From contig NZ_JNXC01000001.1 in the NCBI RefSeq assembly GCF_000716595.1, positions 934,891 through 998,890 on the forward strand: 64,000 bases of DNA, given 5' to 3'. The DNA comes from Saccharothrix sp. NRRL B-16314. GTDB lineage: Bacteria > Actinomycetota > Actinomycetes > Mycobacteriales > Pseudonocardiaceae. How positions within the stretch are numbered: the first letter of the stretch is position 1; each line of letters opens with the position of its first letter. This document shows positions 1 through 9,129 of the stretch, piece after piece. The notes below the pieces were generated by a model that saw only the letters and a list, made by a program, of their open reading frames with translations, did not search any database and was not told the origin of the DNA. The position numbers and the translations under genes were made by a program.

Positions 1-1526
1 TGGCGGCCTCCGCGGAGGCCGCGCTCCCGCCGCACGTGCCTGCCGCCGTGATCGGATCGGGTGAAGTCGTCGCCTGTTCGGCGGTCGCGCGGGCAGAGGG
101 CGTGCGGCGTGGGATGCGGCGGCGCGCGGCCCAGGGGCAGTGTCCCGAGCTGGTCGTCCTCGACTACGACGAGGTGCGTGACGCCCGGCTCTTCGAACCG
201 GTCGCGGTGGCGGTGGAAGAGCTCGCGCCGGGGATCGAGGTGGTGCGGCCGGGGCTGGTGGTCGTCGCGGCCCAGGGCCCGGTCGGCTACTACAAGTCCG
301 CCGAGCAGGCCGCCGAACGCCTGGTGGACCAGGTGGCGGTCCGCGTCGGCGTGGAAGCGCAGGTCGGTTTCGCCGACGGGCTGTTCGCGGCGACCCTGGC
401 CGCGCATCGCGGGTTGATCGTGCCGCCCGGTAGGACCAGGGAGTTCCTCGAGCCGCTGGGCGTCCACGAACTCGACCAGCCCGCCGAACACCGCGAGGAC
501 CGGGCCGAACTGGTCGACTTGCTGCGCCGCCTCGGTCTGCGCACCCTCGGCGCGTTCGCCGCCGTTCCCGAGCGGGACGTCGCCACCCGCTTCGGTCGGG
601 CAGCCGTGCTGGCCCACCGGTTGGCCGCAGGACTGGAGGAACGTGCCCGGTCACGCCGCCGCCCGCCGCCCGAGCTGTCGGTCACCCGGCAACTCGACCC
701 GCCGATCGACCGGGTCGACGCGGCGGCGTTCGCGGCGAAGGGCCTCGCCGAACGCCTGCACACAGGCCTCGCCGACCGCGGCCTGGCGTGCACGCGGCTC
801 GGTATCCGCGCCACGACGGAGAACGGCGAGGAACTGCACCGGGTGTGGCGCTGCGCGGACCCGCTCACCCCGCAGGGCATCGCGGACCGGGTTCGCTGGC
901 AACTCGACGGGTGGCTCACCCGCGCCCGGCTCACCGCCGGAATCCACCTGCTCCGGCTCGACCCGGAAGAGGTCGTCGACGCCACCGTCCTGCAACTGGG
1001 CCTGTGGCCGGGCGCGGGGCAGGACCAGGGCGAGGCGGCGGAACGCGCGGCGCGGGCGATGGTGCACGTCCAAGGCCTGCTCGGGCCGGACGCCGTGCTC
1101 ACGCCCGTGCTGGGAGGTGGTCGTGGGCCGGTGGAACGGGTGCGGTTGGTGCCGTGGGGCGACGAGCGCACCCCGGCGGCGGACCCGGACCAGCCGTGGC
1201 CGGGGCAGCTGCCCGCGCCGTCGCCGGCGACGGTGTTCAGCGAACCCGAGCCGGTGGCGCTGCTGGACGAGTCGGGCGCGGACGTCGTGGTCACCGGGTA
1301 CGCCGAGCTGGTCGTCCAGCCGCACCGGATCGTGCACGCCGGTCGGACGCGGCAGGTCGTGGCGTGGTCGGGGCCGTGGCCGGTGGACGAGCGCTGGTGG
1401 GACGAGGAGGCCGCGATGCGCGGGGCGCGGCTCCAGGTGCTGGGTGCCGCTTCGGACGGCGAGGAACTGGCGTTCCTGCTGATCCGGGCGGGTGGGAAGT
1501 GGGCGGTGGAAGGGGTGTACGACTGA
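1..1526 (+). CDS. imuB: ImuB-like Y-family polymerase homologue (5' partial)
   Basis: ImuB is the Y-family, polymerase-like adaptor of the actinobacterial mutasome; it links the beta clamp, ImuA' and the error-prone polymerase DnaE2 during SOS mutagenesis. The frame is open to the left edge, so the N-terminus (about 20-30 residues) lies outside; 507 codons are visible. Family-typical stretches are VVACSAVARAEGVRRG near the visible start, VGFADGLFAATLAA, and a helix-hairpin-helix-like LRTLGAFAAVPERDVATRFG. Known ImuB proteins lack the catalytic acidic residues of true Y polymerases; the relevant N-terminal part is only partly visible, so that cannot be checked fully. The stop TGA shares one base with the ATG of the next small gene (TGATG), indicating translational coupling in an imuB - small ORF - dnaE2 operon. 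An imuA' gene is expected just upstream. Confidence 0.9.
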   Translation, partial: AASAEAALPPHVPAAVIGSGEVVACSAVARAEGVRRGMRRRAAQGQCPELVVLDYDEVRDARLFEPVAVAVEELAPGIEVVRPGLVVVAAQGPVGYYKSAEQAAERLVDQVAVRVGVEAQVGFADGLFAATLAAHRGLIVPPGRTREFLEPLGVHELDQPAEHREDRAELVDLLRRLGLRTLGAFAAVPERDVATRFGRAAVLAHRLAAGLEERARSRRRPPPELSVTRQLDPPIDRVDAAAFAAKGLAERLHTGLADRGLACTRLGIRATTENGEELHRVWRCADPLTPQGIADRVRWQLDGWLTRARLTAGIHLLRLDPEEVVDATVLQLGLWPGAGQDQGEAAERAARAMVHVQGLLGPDAVLTPVLGGGRGPVERVRLVPWGDERTPAADPDQPWPGQLPAPSPATVFSEPEPVALLDESGADVVVTGYAELVVQPHRIVHAGRTRQVVAWSGPWPVDERWWDEEAAMRGARLQVLGAASDGEELAFLLIRAGGKWAVEGVYD

Positions 1527-1777
1527 TGAGCGGTGACTTTTTCGAGCGGGATCGCCGGGGTTCTCGGGATGGCCGGGATCGTGCGGATCGCCGTGGTTTG
1601 GCTGAGTGGTTGGCCGACTTCGGCGGGTCGGATCAGCGTGGTGGGCCGGCCTACGTGGTGAGTTTCGGCTGGCTCCCGGCGCAGCTGCCCCCGTCGCTGC
1701 CCCCGCCGTCGATTCCGCCGTCGATCCCGTTGTCGCAGATCCCGGCACCTCGGCGAGCTCCCGACGACCTGCGCTGA
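1526..1777 (+). CDS. 83-aa hypothetical protein between imuB and dnaE2
   Basis: No family recognised. The frame starts at an ATG overlapping the imuB stop by one base (TGATG) and ends at a TGA overlapping the dnaE2 ATG by one base (TGATG again), so it is built into the operon at both ends. The product begins MSGDFFERDRRGSRDG, is very rich in Arg and Asp in its first 30 residues, then has GLAEWLADFGGSDQRGGPAYVVSFGWLP and a proline-rich tail with repeated PPS/IPPSIP. It has no signal peptide or membrane segment. The double coupling makes it more likely a real mutasome-operon protein than chance; alternatively it is only a spacer that carries ribosomes from imuB to dnaE2. Confidence 0.6.
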   Translation: MSGDFFERDRRGSRDGRDRADRRGLAEWLADFGGSDQRGGPAYVVSFGWLPAQLPPSLPPPSIPPSIPLSQIPAPRRAPDDLR

Positions 1778-4700
1778 TGGGCTGGAACAACCCGCCGGTC
1801 CACTGGTCGGACCTGGAGCGCGCGCTGTCGGGACGAGCGCCGTCGAATGGGGCTCCGGTCCCGGACGGCGGCGACAGTCCGGCGTGGACGCGTCATCGTG
1901 ACCGCTACGAGGCGCCGCCCGATTTCGCGGTCAAGGTGGACGACCTCGGTGCGACCCGCAACCGCGTGCCCTACGTCGAGCTGCACTGCCACTCCAACTT
2001 CAGCTTCCTCGACGGCGCGAGCCATCCGGAGGAGCTGGTGGAGGCGGCGCAGCAGCTCGGGCTGGACGGGGTGGCGTTGACCGACCACGACGGCATGTAC
2101 GGCGTGGTGCGGTTCGCCGAGGCGGCCAAGGAACTCGGCATGCGCACGGTGTTCGGCACCGAGCTGAGCCTCGGGCTGTCCGCACCGCAGAGCGGTGTGC
2201 CCGACCCGGAAGGCGAGCACCTGCTCCTGCTGGCCACCAACCGCGACGGCTACCACGCGCTGTGCCGCACGATCACCACCGGCCAACTCGCGGACGGCAG
2301 CGAGAAAGGACGACCGGTCTACCGGCTGGACGAGGTCGTTGCGGACACCAAGGACGACTGCGTCGTGCTCACCGGCTGCCGCAAGGGCGCGGTGCGCCGG
2401 GCGTTGACGCGGGAAGGCCCCGAGGCGGCGTTCGCCCAGCTGCGCCGACTGGTCGACCTCTACGGTGCGGACCGGGTGTTCGTGGAGCTGACCGACCACG
2501 GCTACCCCGAGGACGGCCCGCGCAACGACCTGCTGTGGGCGATGGCCCACGACCTGGGCTTGCCGACCGTGGCGACGAACGCCGTGCACTACGCGGTGCC
2601 CGCGCGCGGTCGGTTGGCCGCGGCGATGGCGGCCGTGCGGGCACGGCGCAGCCTGGACGAGATGACCGGCTGGCTGCCGCCCGGACGCACCGCGTGCCTG
2701 CGGTCGGGGGCGGAGATGGCCCGCCGGTTCGCCCGGTTCCCCGGCGCGGTGCAACGCTCGGCCGTGCTCGGCATGCAGTGCCAGTTCGACCTGAAGCTCA
2801 TCGCGCCGGAACTGCCGCCGTTCGACGTGCCGGCCGGTCACGACGAGAACAGCCACCTGCGTGAGCTGACCTACGCGGGCGCGGCCCACCGCTACCGGTC
2901 CATCGGGGAGAACCCGAGGGCGTACCGGCAGATCGAGCACGAGCTGAAGATCATCGAAGAGCTGAACTTCCCCGGTTACTTCCTCGTCGTGCACGACATC
3001 GTGTCGTTCTGCCGGCGCAACGACATCCTGTGCCAGGGCCGCGGCTCGGCCGCGAACTCGGCGGTCTGCTACGCGCTGGGCATCACCAACGTCGACGCGG
3101 TCCGGTTCGACCTGCTCTTCGAGCGCTTCCTGGCCCCGGCCCGCGACGGCCCCCCAGACATCGACCTCGACATCGAGTCGGACCGCCGTGAGGAGGCCAT
3201 CCAGTACGTCTACCGCAAGTACGGACGACGGCACGCCGCGCAGGTCGCGAACGTCATCAGCTACCGCGGCCGGTCGGCGATCCGGGACGTGGCGCGGGCG
3301 CTCGGCTACTCGGTCGGCCAGCAGGACGCGTGGAGCAAGCAGATCGACCGGTGGGGTCCACTGCGGTCCACAGTGGACGAAGGCGGCATACCGCGTCCGG
3401 TGTTGGAGTTGGCGGCCGAACTGGAGAACTTCCCGCGCCACCTGGGCATCCACTCCGGCGGCATGGTCATCTGCGACCGGCCGGTCAGCGAGGTGTGCCC
3501 GGTGGAGAAGGGCCGGATGACCGACCGCACGGTGTTGCAGTGGGACAAGGACGATTGCGCCTCCATCGGGTTGGTGAAGTTCGACCTGCTCGGGTTGGGA
3601 ATGCTGTCGGCCCTGCACTACGCCATCGACCTGGTGCGCGAGCACGAGGGCATCGAGGTCGACATCGGTGACCTCGACCTGGAAGACCAACGCGTCTACG
3701 AGATGTTGCAGCGCGCCGACTCGGTCGGTGTGTTCCAGGTCGAGAGCCGTGCCCAGATGGCCACCCTCCCCAGGCTCAAGCCGCGGACGTTCTACGACCT
3801 GGTGGTCGAGGTCGCCCTGATCCGCCCCGGCCCGATCCAGGGCGGCTCGGTGCACCCCTACATCCGCCGCCGCAACGGGAAGGAGGAGTGGGACTACGAC
3901 CACCCCCTGCTGGAGGGCGCGCTCAAGAAGACCCTCGGCGTCCCGCTGTTCCAGGAACAGTTGATGCAGATCGCCGTCGACGTGGCCGACTTCAGCCCTG
4001 CCGAGGCCGACGAACTGCGCCGCGCCATGGGCGCCAAACGCTCCACGCACCGGATGGAACGCCTCCGCGACCGTTTCCACGAGGGCGCCGCGGCGAAGGG
4101 AATCGGTCCCGAACTGGCCGAGCAGATCTACTCGAAGCTGTTGGCCTTCGCCAACTTCGGCTTCCCGGAAAGCCACGCGCTCAGCTTCGCGCACATCGTG
4201 TTCGTCAGCTCCTGGTTCAAGCTCTACCACCCGGCCGCGTTCTGCGCGGCTCTTCTGCGTGCTCAGCCCATGGGCTTCTACTCCCCTCAATCACTGGTGG
4301 CGGACGCCCGCCGTCACGGTGTCCGGGTGCTCGGGCCTGATGTCAATGCCAGCCTTGCGCACGCGACCCTTGAACTCGTCGACGGTGAGTACGCGGTGCG
4401 CATTGGTCTGGGCAGTATTCGGACGGTGGGTCAGAAGGTCGCCGAACTCGTCGTCGCGGAACGGGAGTCGGGTGGTGGGGCGTATGCGGACATGGCGGAC
4501 TTCGGTGCCCGGGTGCGTTTGACCACCGCTCAGGTGGAGGCCATGGCCACCGCGGGTGCGTTCGGGTGTTTTGGCCTTGATCGGCGTGCGGCGTTGTGGT
4601 CGGCGGGGGCCGTGGCGAAGATCCGGCCTGATCGGTTGCCCGGAACCGTGGTCGGAACTGATGCGCCTGCCCTGCCCGGTATGGACGAGGTGGAGTTGGC

Positions 4701-5094
4701 GGTTGCGGATGTGTGGGCCATGGGGTTGTCGCCGGACAGTTTTCCGACCCAGTTCGTGCGTGAACGGCTGGTCGGTCTGGGTGCGCTGACGACGGCCGAG
4801 TTGGTTCGGGTGCCCAACGGGACCAGGGTGTTGATCGGTGGCGCCGTTACCCACCGGCAACGGCCCGGTACTGCGGGAGGCGTCACGTTCCTCAACATCG
4901 AGGACGAGACCGGGATGGTCAACGTGGTGTGCACGACCGGGTTGTGGGCCCGCTACCGGAAGGTCGCCCGGAGCAGTCCTGCACTGCTCGTTCGAGGTGT
5001 GGTCGAGTCGGCTGAAGGGGTCATCAGTATTCGGGCGGAGCGGTTGCAGCAGTTGGACCTGCGCATACCGTCTCGTTCTCGGGATTTCCGGTGA
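1777..5094 (+). CDS. dnaE2: Error-prone DNA polymerase DnaE2
   Basis: Alpha-subunit-like C-family polymerase that performs translesion synthesis in SOS mutagenesis with ImuA' and ImuB. The product is 1105 aa, normal for DnaE2. The start at MGWNNPPVHWSDLERALSGR matches the family N-terminus; longer in-frame extensions to 1606 overlap the small ORF and are not family-like. A PHP domain begins near residue 66 (VELHCHSNFSFLDGASH). The catalytic region contains QGRGSAANSAVCYALGIT and, near residue 461, PDIDLDIESDRREEA with the palm aspartates. A C-terminal OB fold (from about residue 1015: RVLIGGAVTHRQRPGTAGG) and the end LRIPSRSRDFR are typical. It is translationally coupled to the preceding ORF. 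LexA-type control is expected from the family, but the operon promoter is outside the window. Confidence 0.95.
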   Translation: MGWNNPPVHWSDLERALSGRAPSNGAPVPDGGDSPAWTRHRDRYEAPPDFAVKVDDLGATRNRVPYVELHCHSNFSFLDGASHPEELVEAAQQLGLDGVALTDHDGMYGVVRFAEAAKELGMRTVFGTELSLGLSAPQSGVPDPEGEHLLLLATNRDGYHALCRTITTGQLADGSEKGRPVYRLDEVVADTKDDCVVLTGCRKGAVRRALTREGPEAAFAQLRRLVDLYGADRVFVELTDHGYPEDGPRNDLLWAMAHDLGLPTVATNAVHYAVPARGRLAAAMAAVRARRSLDEMTGWLPPGRTACLRSGAEMARRFARFPGAVQRSAVLGMQCQFDLKLIAPELPPFDVPAGHDENSHLRELTYAGAAHRYRSIGENPRAYRQIEHELKIIEELNFPGYFLVVHDIVSFCRRNDILCQGRGSAANSAVCYALGITNVDAVRFDLLFERFLAPARDGPPDIDLDIESDRREEAIQYVYRKYGRRHAAQVANVISYRGRSAIRDVARALGYSVGQQDAWSKQIDRWGPLRSTVDEGGIPRPVLELAAELENFPRHLGIHSGGMVICDRPVSEVCPVEKGRMTDRTVLQWDKDDCASIGLVKFDLLGLGMLSALHYAIDLVREHEGIEVDIGDLDLEDQRVYEMLQRADSVGVFQVESRAQMATLPRLKPRTFYDLVVEVALIRPGPIQGGSVHPYIRRRNGKEEWDYDHPLLEGALKKTLGVPLFQEQLMQIAVDVADFSPAEADELRRAMGAKRSTHRMERLRDRFHEGAAAKGIGPELAEQIYSKLLAFANFGFPESHALSFAHIVFVSSWFKLYHPAAFCAALLRAQPMGFYSPQSLVADARRHGVRVLGPDVNASLAHATLELVDGEYAVRIGLGSIRTVGQKVAELVVAERESGGGAYADMADFGARVRLTTAQVEAMATAGAFGCFGLDRRAALWSAGAVAKIRPDRLPGTVVGTDAPALPGMDEVELAVADVWAMGLSPDSFPTQFVRERLVGLGALTTAELVRVPNGTRVLIGGAVTHRQRPGTAGGVTFLNIEDETGMVNVVCTTGLWARYRKVARSSPALLVRGVVESAEGVISIRAERLQQLDLRIPSRSRDFR

Positions 5095-5107
5095 CGGTGC
5101 ACTGGGC

Positions 5108-5132
5108 CATTCCGGGGACATCCCCCGGAATG
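5108..5132 (+). terminator. Hairpin terminator after dnaE2
   Basis: Perfect 10-bp stem cattccgggg / ccccggaatg with a 5-nt loop, 14 bases after the dnaE2 stop. There is no T-run, as is usual in high-GC actinobacteria. Confidence 0.6.
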
Positions 5133-5275
5133 CCCGCCGGGGGTCCGATCGTGGTGCCCGAATCCGCCGGCGGTTGGCCGTGGTGTTCGGACTTGGGGAT
5201 CGGGAGGTTCCTCGACTCGGGATGACCGAGCGGAAGGTGTGGCGTGGGTTGACGGCTGACTGGGGTGGCGGCTGA

Positions 5276-5630
5276 GTGGGTGGACGGCCGACTGGTTGGT
5301 GGCCGATCGGGATGCGGCTGGGTGGGTGGACGGCCGACTGGTTGGTGGCCGATCGGGATGCGGCTGGGTGGGTGGACGGCCGACGGGTTGGTGGCCGAGT
5401 GGGTTGGTGGCCGACTGGGGTGGCGGCCGACTGGGTGGCGGCTGGGTGGGTTGGTGGCTGAGGCGTGGCGGCCGAGTGGGTTGACGGCCGAGTGGGTTGA
5501 CGGCCGACTGGGTTGACGGCCGACTGGGTTGACGGCCGACTGGGGTGGCGGCTGTGCGGGGTGGCGGCCGACTGGGTGGCGGCTGGGTGGGTTGGTGGCT
5601 GAGGCGTGGCGGCCGAGTGGGTTGATGGCC
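5276..5630 (+). repeat. Degenerate minisatellite downstream of dnaE2
   Basis: The 680-base stretch between dnaE2 and the next gene holds no convincing gene; it is a compound tandem array of GGTGG/GCCGACTGG words. A 46-bp unit (start positions 5281, 5327, 5373) repeats about 2.5 times. A 16-bp unit, gccgagtgggttgacg with variants, repeats with starts at 5471, 5487, 5503, 5519 and 5535. A 68-bp block at 5417-5484 recurs without mismatch at 5558-5625. Open frames on both strands here encode only low-complexity Gly/Trp/Arg or Pro/Ser/Thr/Arg peptides and were not called. The remaining bases, 5631-5774, show nothing recognisable. Confidence 0.85.
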
Positions 5631-5774
5631 GGCTGGGGTGGCGGCTTGGTCGGGATCGGACGTAGTGGCGTTGGGCGGGCAGGTGGTGAACGGTCCGGCG
5701 GGAGGTGCGCCGGCCGTTCACCGTTGATCGAACCGCTCCTGATCAGGCCGGGCGGGCTCGCCGGCACGTCGAGG

Positions 5775-6344
5775 TCAGAGGGCGTCGGCCTTCGTGTACG
5801 TGTTGAACACGACGCCGGTCTCGAAGGTTCTGGTCGATCCTTTGGCGAAGCGGGTCGCCGGGACCTCGCCGGCGAAGAGGGGGATGCCCTTGCCTAGCAC
5901 GATCGGGTGGACCTTGAGGACCAGCTCGTCGATCTCGGGCAGCAGCGAGGCGGCCAGCCTGCCGCCACCGCACAGCCAGATGCCCAGGCCGGACTCGGCT
6001 TTCAGCTCGCGAACCTTGGCCAGCGGGTCGGTCGCGACCACTTCCACGTCGCTCGGTGTGGTGCTGAGCCTGCTGGACACCACGTACTGGCGTAGATGTG
6101 GGTACGGGCTCGGCAGGCCACCCGGCACCTGGTAGGTCGCACGGCCCATGAGGATCGTGTCGAAGTGCCGGTTCGGCGCGTCGATGCCCAACGCCTCGCG
6201 CCCCTGCGCGGGGATGGTGTCCGGGTACTCCTCGAAGAGGGCGGTCATGTGGTCGCCTTCGAACAGGAAGTCGCCGAAGCCCCCCTTCGGGTCGGCGATG
6301 AAGCCGTCGAGCGAGGTCGCGATGAAGTAGGTCAGGGTTCGCAC
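5775..6344 (-). CDS. Dihydrofolate reductase family protein (RibD C-terminal type)
   Basis: Small NADPH-dependent reductase of the RibD-C/DHFR-like superfamily, 189 aa, common in actinomycetes as a stand-alone protein of unknown substrate. N-terminal TYFIATSLDGFIADPKGGFG is the family signature; LMGRATYQ and the glycine loop LCGGGRLAASLL fit the cofactor site. A GTG start was chosen because it is preceded by a strong GGAGGAG; the longer version beginning 10 codons upstream has no such site. It is divergent from a TetR regulator across 74 bases that contain inverted repeats, so it is probably the regulator's target. Confidence 0.85.
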   Translation of the reverse strand: MRTLTYFIATSLDGFIADPKGGFGDFLFEGDHMTALFEEYPDTIPAQGREALGIDAPNRHFDTILMGRATYQVPGGLPSPYPHLRQYVVSSRLSTTPSDVEVVATDPLAKVRELKAESGLGIWLCGGGRLAASLLPEIDELVLKVHPIVLGKGIPLFAGEVPATRFAKGSTRTFETGVVFNTYTKADAL

Positions 6345-6369
6345 GGGATCTCCTCCGGGGGTTTCGGTG

Positions 6370-6403
6370 ACCACTCTGACTGTAGTACTATGGCTGGAGT
6401 GGT
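6370..6403. promoter_or_regulatory. Putative TetR operator in the divergent promoter
   Basis: Inverted arms accactc (6370-6376) and gagtggt (6397-6403) flank a perfect 8-bp palindrome tagtacta (6383-6390). The site sits between the reductase and the TetR gene, where an autoregulatory operator is expected. The call rests on symmetry and context only. Confidence 0.4.
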
Positions 6404-6418
6404 TGTCAAGGAGGAATC

Positions 6419-6982
6419 ATGGTGAGCAACCCGACCAGGCGTACGGTGCTCGTCGATGCGGCGGTCGAAGTGTTGGCCAGAGAGGGTGCCCGTGGTCTGA
6501 CTTTCCGTGCCGTGGACCAGGAGGCGGGGGTGCCGAACGGCACCGCGTCGAACTACTTCGCCAACCGGGACGACCTGCTGCGGCAGGTGGGTGAGTACGT
6601 GCACGTCCGGCTCGCGCCCAGCGCGCTGCGGCTGGCCGAGACGATGGCGGCCCCACCGGACAAGAGCCTGGTGGAGCGGCTGCTCCGGGACCTGCTCGAA
6701 CGGCTCCAGGTCGACCGGACGGGGTACCTGGCGCTGCTGGAGCTGCGCCTCGAGGCGACCAGGCGGCCGGAGTTGCAGGCCGCGCTGACCAAGACGATCA
6801 GCGACAACCTGGAGCAGAACGTCCGCTTCCACCTGGACGCGGGGCTGCCGGGGGACCGGACCACCGTCGTGTCCCTCTACCTGGCGATGAGCGGCATGAT
6901 CGTCGAGCACCTGACCCTGCCGGAGGTGTTGCCGGAGGCGGAGATGCAGGAGTTGATCACGGTCCTGGTCGACCGCGCGTAG
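6419..6982 (+). CDS. TetR/AcrR family transcriptional regulator
   Basis: 187-aa one-domain repressor. The N-terminal HTH region reads RRTVLVDAAVEVLAREGARG followed by GVPNGTASNYFANRDDLLRQ, the classic TetR recognition helix. The C-terminal ligand domain is unassigned. An ideal AAGGAGG lies 4 bases before the ATG. It is divergent from the DHFR-like reductase and probably represses it and itself through the palindromes between them. The ligand is unknown. Confidence 0.9.
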   Translation: MVSNPTRRTVLVDAAVEVLAREGARGLTFRAVDQEAGVPNGTASNYFANRDDLLRQVGEYVHVRLAPSALRLAETMAAPPDKSLVERLLRDLLERLQVDRTGYLALLELRLEATRRPELQAALTKTISDNLEQNVRFHLDAGLPGDRTTVVSLYLAMSGMIVEHLTLPEVLPEAEMQELITVLVDRA

Positions 6983-6991
6983 CCAGCGGCG

Positions 6992-7294
6992 TCAGCGGTC
7001 CAGCGGGCCGCCGATGATGGTCATCGCCACCACGATCACGGAAAACCCCAAACCGGAGTACAGCAACGCGTCGACGCTGCGACTGCGGATCGCGATCAGG
7101 CCTGCCTGCTCGTCGGTCACGAGCACCCTCAGCAGGGCCGCGACCAGCAGCGCGAGCCCGATCAGCACCGCGCCCTGCCGCCAGTGGTACTGCACGATCC
7201 GCAGGAGACCCAACCCGACCACGCCCAGCACCAGCGCGAACGGCAGGTGCCTGCCTGCCGCGGACCGCCAGCGCTGTTCAGGCAACAACTCCAC
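6992..7294 (-). CDS. DUF3017 membrane protein
   Basis: 100-aa protein with three hydrophobic segments (LPFALVLGVVGLGLLRIV, GAVLIGLALLVAALLRVLV, LLYSGLGFSVIVVAMTII). Proteins of this family sit next to folD across actinobacteria, and here the GTG start follows the folD stop by 10 bases in a likely operon. Function is unknown. The GTG is preceded by GGCGGAAG. Confidence 0.8.
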   Translation of the reverse strand: MELLPEQRWRSAAGRHLPFALVLGVVGLGLLRIVQYHWRQGAVLIGLALLVAALLRVLVTDEQAGLIAIRSRSVDALLYSGLGFSVIVVAMTIIGGPLDR

Positions 7295-7304
7295 CGCTTC
7301 CGCC

Positions 7305-8162
7305 TCAGGCCGTCGCCACGTTGCGCTCGGCTGCCTCGACCGTGTTGGTCAGCAGCATCGCAATGGTCATCGGACCCGCGCCACCCGGGATCGGCGCCAG
7401 GTACCCGGCGACCTCGGCCACCGACGGGTGCACGTCGCCCACCAGGCCGGCTTCGGTCCGGGTGATGCCGACGTCGACCACGGCCGCGCCGGGCTTCACC
7501 ATGTCCGCCGTGATCAAGCCGGGGCTGCCCGCACCCGCGATCACGATGTCCGCGCGCCGCACCTCGGCCGCCAGGTCCTTGGTGCCGGTGTGGCACAGCG
7601 TCACGGTGGCGTTCTCGCTGCGACGGGTCAGCAGCAGCCCGATCGGCCGGCCGACGGTCACGCCACGACCGACCACGGTCACGTTCGCCCCGGCGATCGG
7701 CACGTCGTACCGGCGCAGCAGCTCCACGATCCCGCGCGGCGTGGCGGGGAGCGGTCCCTCGTCACCCAGGACGAGTTTGCCCAGGTTGACGGGGTGCAGG
7801 CCGTCGCCGTCCTTGTGCGGGTCGATGCGCTCCAGGATCGGGTTCGGGTCGAGGTGCTTGGGCAGCGGCAGCTGCACGATGTACGCGGTGCAGGCCGGGT
7901 CGGCGTTCAGCTCGTCGATGACCTCTTCGAGCTGTGCCTGCGTGATGTCCGACGGCAGGTCGCGGCGGATCGACGTGATGCCGACCTTCGCGCAGGCCAG
8001 GTGCTTGCCGCGGACGTACGAGTGCGAACCGGGGTCGTCACCGACCAGCACGGTGGCCAGGCCGGGGGTCACCCCCTGCTCGACCAACGCGGCGACACGC
8101 AAGCGCAGGTCCTCGAAGATCGCGTTCCGGGTGGCCTTGCCGTCGAGAGTCGTCGCAGTCAC
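7305..8162 (-). CDS. folD: FolD: methylenetetrahydrofolate dehydrogenase / cyclohydrolase
   Basis: Bifunctional cytosolic enzyme that interconverts 5,10-methylene-THF and 10-formyl-THF for purine and fMet synthesis. 285 aa. Landmarks are [14 protein letters not shown] with the catalytic Tyr-x3-Lys, [10 protein letters not shown], the NADP-binding [14 protein letters not shown], and the C-terminal [20 protein letters not shown]. The GTG start ([13 protein letters not shown]) matches the family N-terminus, with GAGAGG 9 bases upstream; an ATG three codons earlier is an alternative. It is transcribed with DUF3017 and perhaps with the DMT and MFS genes upstream. Confidence 0.95.
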   Translation of the reverse strand: MTATTLDGKATRNAIFEDLRLRVAALVEQGVTPGLATVLVGDDPGSHSYVRGKHLACAKVGITSIRRDLPSDITQAQLEEVIDELNADPACTAYIVQLPLPKHLDPNPILERIDPHKDGDGLHPVNLGKLVLGDEGPLPATPRGIVELLRRYDVPIAGANVTVVGRGVTVGRPIGLLLTRRSENATVTLCHTGTKDLAAEVRRADIVIAGAGSPGLITADMVKPGAAVVDVGITRTEAGLVGDVHPSVAEVAGYLAPIPGGAGPMTIAMLLTNTVEAAERNVATA

Positions 8163-8199
8163 GTGCCTCATCCTCTCATCACCGCCGTCCGCGTTCGCA

Positions 8200-9129
8200 T
8201 CACCGTGCCCGCGGGCGCGCCGCGACCACCACCGCGAGCAGCGTCAACACCGCGCCGACGACCGTTGCGGCCGAGAGGTGCCCGCCCGGGGCGGGTGCGA
8301 TCACGTCGACCGCGATCGCGCCGACCAGCTGGCCTGCCACCTGGCACAGGCCCACCACCAGCACACCCAGCCAGCGCACCGCCAGCACGGCCGTGCCGAT
8401 GGTCACGATGCCGAGGACGCCGCCCAGGTAGAACCACGGCTCGGCCGGCGCCCGCGTCGGGAACCCGCGCACGGCCAGGTCGACCGCGCACACCGCGAGC
8501 AGCACGACGGTGCCGGTGCCGAAGTTGACCAACGTGGTCACCCGTGTGCTCTGCGCCGCCTCGCGGACCAGCCCGTTCATGGCCTGCTGCCAGCCGAGGC
8601 CGAGGCCGGCCACGGCGGGCAGCAGAGCGAGCCACAGGTCGGACGGGTCGCCGAACTCGTCCGACACCGCCAGCGCGACCGCCGCCACGGCGAGGCCCGC
8701 GCCGATCACGCGCGGCGCGGTCAACGAGACCCGACCGGCCGGTCCGAGGCCTGCCCGGTCCACGAGCAGGCTGCTCACGGCCTGCGCGCCGACCGCCGCC
8801 ACGGTGAACACGGCCACGCCCAGCGCCGTGATCGTCAACCCCTGCGTGGACACGAAGAACGCGCCGCAGGCACCGCCGACGCACTGCCACCAGCGGATGT
8901 GCCCGGCGCGCAGCGACGAGCGCAGCCGAGCCAGCCCGGCACGTCCGGCGGCCGTCGTCGGCACCGCCGACAGCAACAACACCAACCCACCGCCGAACGA
9001 CACCAGCGCGGCCAGGAAACCGTCGCCGAGCACGTGCCCCAACTCGCCGTTCAACCGTCCCTGGACGGCCAGGAACACCCCGCCGACGAACGCGACGAGC
9101 GCACCGACCAGCCGCACCCGGTCACCCAA
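8200..9129 (-). CDS. DMT-superfamily transporter (DUF606/EamA-like)
   Basis: About 309-aa integral membrane protein with ten predicted hydrophobic helices in two halves, as in the DUF606 branch of drug/metabolite transporters. Both halves open alike ([20 protein letters not shown] and [20 protein letters not shown]). The proposed TTG start has GGGAGG 9 bases upstream and overlaps the end of the MFS gene by 8 bases; a GTG at 9117 is the alternative. Substrate unknown. The tight packing suggests an MFS - DMT - folD - DUF3017 transcript. Confidence 0.8.
   Translation of the reverse strand: MGDRVRLVGALVAFVGGVFLAVQGRLNGELGHVLGDGFLAALVSFGGGLVLLLSAVPTTAAGRAGLARLRSSLRAGHIRWWQCVGGACGAFFVSTQGLTITALGVAVFTVAAVGAQAVSSLLVDRAGLGPAGRVSLTAPRVIGAGLAVAAVALAVSDEFGDPSDLWLALLPAVAGLGLGWQQAMNGLVREAAQSTRVTTLVNFGTGTVVLLAVCAVDLAVRGFPTRAPAEPWFYLGGVLGIVTIGTAVLAVRWLGVLVVGLCQVAGQLVGAIAVDVIAPAPGGHLSAATVVGAVLTLLAVVVAARPRAR

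Noticed and set aside
5276..5630. CRISPR array
   Set aside because: Repeats are contiguous with no unique spacers and no cas genes nearby.
5024..5767. Pro/Ser/Thr/Arg-rich minus-strand frames over the minisatellite
   Set aside because: The repetitive peptide follows the DNA repeats; there is no ribosome site and no domain.
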